Shown here piece by piece: positions 58,929 to 64,000 of a stretch of DNA of 64,000 nt (position 1 is the stretch's first letter; each line of letters opens with the position of its first letter). The notes beneath the pieces are model-generated. The model was not told where the DNA came from and made no database searches. It saw only the letters and a list, made by a program, of their open reading frames with translations. A program made the translations under genes and the position numbers. The stretch comes from Nepenthes gracilis. Lineage: Eukaryota > Streptophyta > Magnoliopsida > Caryophyllales > Nepenthaceae. The stretch spans positions 11,032,150 through 11,096,149 of the forward strand of contig BSYO01000008.1 in assembly GCA_033239525.1 (NCBI GenBank), written 5' to 3'.

Positions 58929-59853
58929 TATCCCTTCTAGCGGGATCAGTTACAGTAATTCCTCCTGAAGGTAGGTCAGACTTAGATTTCTATCCTTTAG
59001 AATTTAACGCCCCAAGGAAGAGCGGGCCACGTATCACTCCATGGATAGATTCATCCTCGATTATTGCTATAACATCCACTGTCATACTAGTGACATGCCT
59101 AGGGGCGTTACCCATAAGAAACATGAATACAGATCCTAATTTCATAATTACCAATTCTTTTGAAGGAAGTTCTATCAGATTCTTTTCACAATATCTCCAT
59201 CTAATAGATCAGATTCATCTTTTTACAGATATCTTCATCTGGGAGATCAGATTCATCAATTCCCAATGTGGAATTCCCCTCCAATAATTCATGTACTTAT
59301 TATCTTGCTTGTGGATTTCAATCCTTTCACAACTTAACTTACATATGAATATCGAAAGTATAGAAAAGATTAGGAGTTTTTACCATTAAAGAACGAATTG
59401 ACTTTGAGAGCTTTCGGACACAGATTTCTCTCACAATGCATATATCAAAGTTTCCAAATTATTCGATTGGACTTATACAAACATATATATAATTTGATTA
59501 GCAATTAAACATGAAAAATTATGTAAAATATCATCCGAAGTCCTCGGGTGACAGACCCGTGAACCGTGCCCAGACTTCACATATCGATTAATTCTCAAAA
59601 TTTCGGTTATCCAATGGGTAAATTATCGAACCCAAGGCATAGGTGACTAAAATTTCAAGTCAATTTATACATTAAACTCCAAATCAAAGCTTAAACGGTG
59701 TCTTTTTTTTGGTAAGTAAGCTTAAACGGTGTCGAAGCGCGGGTTAGGGGTTCCGTGAACGAGGGTTCCGCGAACGAATTTTCACCTCAAACCATAAATT
59801 CGAATACCCAGTCGATAAAAGTACATACCCAAGTCATTGCTAACCATAGTCTA
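58929..59853 (-). repeat. 5' LTR of the LARD-like element, second part
   Basis: It matches about 49479-50482 of the other LTR. It ends at the insertion site of the next element after ATAGTCTA; the other LTR reads on as ATAGTCTAGTCCC. A 13-base T-rich/GGTAAGTAAG insertion with repeat of AAGCTTAAACGGTGTC occurs near 59700. Confidence 0.88.
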
Positions 59854-62641
59854 TGTGAGGTTCCGGATTTGTGAACCCGATAATTAAGAGGTGATTAGTA
59901 TGTTAATGATCAATACTAATCTTATGGGATGATTAAGGTTTGGTATCGGAAGAAAAATCGGGAAATTATTTTGGTCCGGCAGCTGGAGTTTGCCCAGCGA
60001 GCTTGCGCCTGCTGGCGCTCGAGCGAGGCTCGGCGGTGAAAGCAGGACCGACCCGTGGGCTGGCCGCTCGCCAGCCCCGCTCGAGCTCGGTGGTGGCCGC
60101 CCGTGTGTTGCTCGGGCTGCTCGTGCCGCGGCAGCAGCGCCCGCAGCGTCTTCTCTCATTTTCGCACGGGCCGAGGTTTTGGCGAGAGAGAGGCGCGCGA
60201 CTAGAGAGAGAAGAAGGAGATCGAGCCCGGGAGTCCAATTCCTTGGGAAAGTCGGTATAAAGGTGAAAGCACGCGTCGAGGCAAGTGTTCTCATACCCAC
60301 TTCTCATTCTCTTTCGATGTTTTGTGTATTTTAGATTTGGGTATTTTGTGTCGATACCCATGGGGAATGTTAGGATATTGAAAACCCATGCCTTGAGGTC
60401 CATGAAAATGTGGTTAGTTGCCCGATTCGTGTCCGATTCGCCCGGGTGGGTTTTACCAAACCCTAACCTACGGGATTTTGGGGTTTCCCATTTCCCGCCC
60501 TCGTATCATGAAATTGACCTCAAAATTGGAGTGCCCGTCCCAATGATGTATATATGTCGGCCGCGGGTCCGATCTCGCCGCGTTGGACCCGTTCGCGGCG
60601 TCGGGCCCTCTAAAGGGGCGCTGTTTTATTCACCCGAGCCGAAGGTGATAATTGCGCGTTGTCACCTTCGTAAAATGATGATGTGATCCTAGAATACGAA
60701 TACCCATACCCGATTGTATGTATATATCGACCGGATGCGAATCCGTAAGATTTGACCCGTTCGTGGCATCCGGAAGCCTTGAAAGAATTCCGTAATCATT
60801 AACCCGAAAGTGAATGGGAAGTTGCATACTTCCACCCTCGTGATAAGTTAAATCGAACCCAAATGTGTAATATCGTGTACAAAGATGTACGTGCGAATCC
60901 ACCGGATGTCCGATTTTCAAATATTAAACCTTGTGCGTCCGGTGTTCAAAGAGAAATCGATAATGTTCACCCAAAAGCGAAGCGAAAATGCAAAGTGAAA
61001 TGTGATCCTAATTGTAATGAAAGAGCGTTTAAATTATTAAACGTAAATGTAAAACTCCCAGAATGTGAATCAGGTGTGACGGAGGCAAAGGAATGAGTCT
61101 CGGAGGTTCCAAAAGGACTTGTGATCACTCGAGGTATGAGAATCGATCTCTCTTGTGAACTTGGGATGGTTGTTGTGGATTAAGGAACTGGATCCCGTAG
61201 AAAGTGGAATTGAACTTGTGATGACTTGTTGCGATTAAGGGAATTGAGTCCATTGGTTGTGAGAACCGTGGCGTGAATGGAAGGGAGTCCACATTGTGCT
61301 TATGATGATGTAATCTCTGGATGGAGATGTGATTGATGATGTAATCTCCCGGTTGGAGATGATTGTGATGGGAATGAGGTTTTCCCGGGATATGATTGTA
61401 TAGCAAATGTGGATTTTCCTCTCCAAGTGTCGAACCTAACCTTGAAACTAGGACCACGAGTCATATAGGTAGTATTCTTTAGTGTACCATGTCCATCGTG
61501 GTGGGAACCCGAGGGATACTTGGCCACGTATTACGCGCTGTGAGGCGGGTGATGTCTGTGGGTGCGCTTTGGAAACTCTTTGTGGAAGAACGAGGATTGC
61601 CACGGACCCCAGGGGTGTGGGGCTGTGTCGACACTACATATTGAGATGTAGTCGTCGGAGATGATTGTTGCATGGATGCAACCGAGGGTCGTGTGCTACC
61701 CGACCAAAGTAGTAGCCGTGGCTTTAGAATGTGTATGAACACATTCTGTCCTCGTTCTCTCGCGTCGTTGGTTAGTACGATCTACTAGCCGGGTCCATAA
61801 GATGATATAATAATGAAAATGAATAATGTCAATCGATGGACCCGTGAATCAAGTGATTCAAGATAGAACCGTGAAATCGTAATGATAACCGTGAGAATCT
61901 TGTGAATCAAATGATGACCAATCGGTGTAATCGTGAGAATGGTAGGGATCGAGTGATTCCGGTTGCTTTCTATTCCTGTCCTGTTCCTTGATTGTGGAGA
62001 GTGTGTGTATTCCCTCCGGTTTGATTCTTGTACATGTCTTGGAGGGTGTTTATGATTACATTTCTTGAAATGTTGGCTAACTCTTCTTTGTTGTTGTCTC
62101 TTTTCGAGATGAGAACACTTAGGCGACGTTGGATAGATAGAGCAAGGAGAGAGAGGCTTGCTTGATGAGATTGGGCCGGGCGGCGGGTGTGCGAAAGCTT
62201 TGGACTCGAGTTGGATCGGATTTTGAGCACCACTTAGAGTTGGGCGTGGCTCATTATTGTTATTGTTTTATGGTTTTGTTATGTTTCCGCATTTATGATG
62301 ATTTAGTATGCTTCCGTGTCTGTATTGATGTTAGGAGTTTTGTTTCATTTAGACGGCATCTCTCTAGATCCAGTATAGTAGATGGAGTACTGTATTGGAG
62401 CCATGGATGATATGGCCGATGTGTGATCCTGTGTGGCGTGTTGTAGGCTTTGAGTTAAGCCTTTTGATTAGATGTGTGCTTGGATAGAATGATATTTAAG
62501 CAGGTTGTATTTCGGTTTTCGTCCAGTTGCAGAGGAAACTCTGCCGGATTTTCTGTAGAGTCTATAGGTTAATTATGGACTCTAGGGTGTGTTTAGACAT
62601 TGACGGAGATTATTCAATGGAGAATAATCCGTTCCGTCACA
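59854..62641 (+). repeat. 5' LTR of the second LARD-like element
   Basis: 2,788 bp, starting TGTGAGGTTCC and ending CCGTTCCGTCACA. GC-rich at 59990-60250 with CTCGAG at 60018 and 60080, then TATAAAGG at 60256. It contains the perfect stem-loop AGAATGTGT/ACACATTCT (61726-61734, 61739-61747), followed by CTACTAGCCGGG, and the box TAGACGGCATCTCT (62350-62363). Frames of 100-145 aa in the GC-rich part lack motifs and overlap on both strands. Confidence 0.92.
60256..60263 (+). promoter_or_regulatory. TATA box of the second LARD-like LTR
   Basis: GGTATAAAGGTG, downstream of two CTCGAG motifs and a GAGAGAGAAG purine stretch. Confidence 0.5.
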
Positions 62642-62642
62642 G

Positions 62643-62654
62643 TTGGTATCAGAG
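62643..62654 (+). other. Primer-binding site, initiator tRNA-Met type
   Basis: TTGGTATCAGAG, one base after the LTR end. Confidence 0.9.
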
Positions 62655-64000
62655 AATAAGAGAGATGCCTAGGTTTGATCTGAATCATATGCGGAAGCTT
62701 AGGTTTGATTAAGATTGATCGATTAAGTGAATAAAGGCCTGTGAGGACTGAGTTAGTCCAGGTAGTTTTGGTTACCCCAGTCCTAGAACTTAGACTAGAG
62801 CGCTAAGTTAGAAGTTGTGACTGAATTCGGATGGCTAGCCTACACGTCCTAGCTTGTGTTCTAGTAGTGGCTTGATCCGAATTGCTTCGGTTTCAAGAAA
62901 ATATTAGTAGCGGCTCCTGAATGGGGACTACTAGTATTGGGTTGCCGACTGTAGGTCGAGAGAAAGAATGGTGTGTTGGGACACCTAAGTGTCCCGAATT
63001 TGACTAGTATCGATTGGGACCTTGGACCGATCGGGGTTGATTCGAGGCCTTGGATAATTAATCTCGGTTTGAGGTTTAAGTTTGATCGGTTCTTGGTTGA
63101 AGTGCTTGGATCGGTGCCTTGCTTCGAAGGGTTGCTAGACCAACCTAGGAAGCGTGATGAATTGGGTGGAGTTAAGTTTGGGCATATGAAGCTCTAGGTT
63201 GGAAATTCATGAAGTGTCTAGACTTGTGGGCAGTCTAGATCTTTAAGATTGAGATGTGGATTTTGAGGTTGAAGATATCGTTGTGGTGTCCCCATGTCTG
63301 ATAGAAGACACGGCGTGTTGCCCCAGAATGGATAGGAAGTGAAGTCGACCTTGGGTGGTTGACGTGAGAAAGATCTTGGGTCTCGAGGATTAAGAAATAT
63401 GCTCCCATGCATTATGGAAGCTTCTTGAATTGATTTCGTGTCAATGAGACTCTTGGGAGTATGTCTCAATAGTGGATAGTCAGATCGCGAGATCTAAGGA
63501 TGCCTTTAGTCACGGACAGGTAGAGAGAAGGGTCAGTGTTTGTATCAGGATCCTATGATATGAACCCGAGTGTTAATGTCGCCTGTCGTGGCAGGAGGAG
63601 AGCTTCTTGGGTTTAATATTGCGATCTGATGTTATTTTGAACCATGTTGGGATTGTGGTTGAGATTGTGTAACTGGGAGAATCTAGACTTGGCAGTGATG
63701 TCAAGGGCGACTTAGTATTCGGAAGGGCAAAGGAAATATGGCAGCAGCTATTCATGGATGAATCTTGGACGGATGCCTTTCCGAAGAGATTTTGGAAACT
63801 AGGATCTAAGTTATAGATAGTACGGGTGTTGGATTGAGAATGGTTGTATCCTCTGATCTTGGAATGAGGAAATCCAGCACCGTAGGATCAGAGCTCGGCG
63901 GTGATGGTGCATGCGGAAATATGTGGATTGCCGAGATTGGAAATGAAATTTCTCAATTGTGATGTCACAGCACTTGCTTCTTGGGGACCCTGAGTACGTT
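62655..64000 (+). other. Interior of the second LARD-like element, no coding sequence seen
   Basis: Only short frames occur (for example 74 aa at 62973-63197) with no gag motif, although gag would normally begin here in an autonomous element. 62643-63200 aligns by eye with the inverted 54663-53900 region. Confidence 0.7.

Larger units (their letters stand above)
48621..64000 (-). mobile_element. Large-LTR, apparently non-coding element (LARD-like), with nested insertions
   Basis: 3' LTR 48621-51398, polypurine tract, 3,265-bp interior without recognisable gag or pol, primer site at 54652, and a 5' LTR starting at 54664. The 5' LTR is split by a solo LTR (56472-58928) and by another element at 59854, so its end is outside the window. 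The 5 bases left of it are AGAAT. Long LTRs plus a non-coding interior match the LARD concept of elements mobilised in trans. Confidence 0.8.
59854..64000 (+). mobile_element. Second LARD-like element, 5' part
   Basis: 5' LTR 59854-62641, primer site 62643-62654, then interior to the window end. The left target bases would be GTCTA (59849-59853); the other side is outside the window. The interior is similar to that of the minus-strand element. Coding capacity further right cannot be excluded. Confidence 0.85.

Noticed and set aside
59884..60403. Several 100-145 aa frames on both strands in the GC-rich part of the LTR
   Set aside because: High GC removes stop codons by chance. The frames overlap on both strands, are Ala/Arg/Pro-rich and cover the promoter region of the LTR.

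Overview
The window reads as nuclear DNA of a seed plant, probably a eudicot because the background is AT-rich; the species cannot be told. It is gene-poor heterochromatin: I found no intact host gene, rRNA, tRNA or CRISPR array. Nearly everything is nested LTR retrotransposons of the Ty3/gypsy superfamily, in two lineages: Tat-type elements (gag-PR-RT-RNH-second 'archaeal' RNH-INT, GGCGCC-type primer site, extra antisense gene between pol and the 3' LTR) and chromovirus-type elements (INT plus chromodomain, very large LTRs). There is also a set of large-LTR elements that seem to have no coding capacity.

Layout. 1-1120: part of a large LTR. 1120-4008: unassigned AT-rich DNA with a TA microsatellite, a MITE with an 11-bp target duplication and a LINE-like remnant. 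4014-15421: a complete 11.4-kb Tat element on the minus strand with both LTRs and target duplication AAGTT; gag and pol carry few stops, and an antisense gene with a probable intron lies at 5877-7682. 15690-20309: 5'-truncated, decayed chromovirus pol on the plus strand with its 3' LTR. 20500-21982: related LTR fragment in the opposite orientation. 22093-25440: chromovirus 3' LTR plus INT/chromodomain on the minus strand, joined directly at about 25440 to a second Tat element (minus, to 30091). 30826-48620: a third Tat element, on the plus strand and badly decayed, split by a 4.2-kb solo LTR (34217-38430, TSD TAGAT) and by another solo LTR (39771-45923), which itself holds a retroposon (40791-41332) and a 3.6-kb solo LTR (41559-45127, TSD GGATG) built largely of a 27-bp minisatellite. 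48621 to beyond the window: a minus-strand large-LTR element with a non-coding 3.3-kb interior. Its right LTR holds an opposite-facing solo LTR of the same family (56472-58928, TSD TATCC), a 947-bp tandem duplication, and a further plus-strand member starting at 59854 with its primer site at 62643.

Most interesting: the large LTRs share short modules despite strong divergence. One is a stem-loop whose arms covary between copies (GATTGTGT/ACACAATC versus GAATGTGT/ACACATTC). Another is a CTCGAG-centred palindrome cluster just upstream of the TATA box. A third is a TAGACGGCATCTC-like box near the LTR 3' end. The two non-coding elements are also similar to each other through their interiors, which suggests a LARD-like non-autonomous family. 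All of this was read by eye; percentages and edges marked approximate were not computed.
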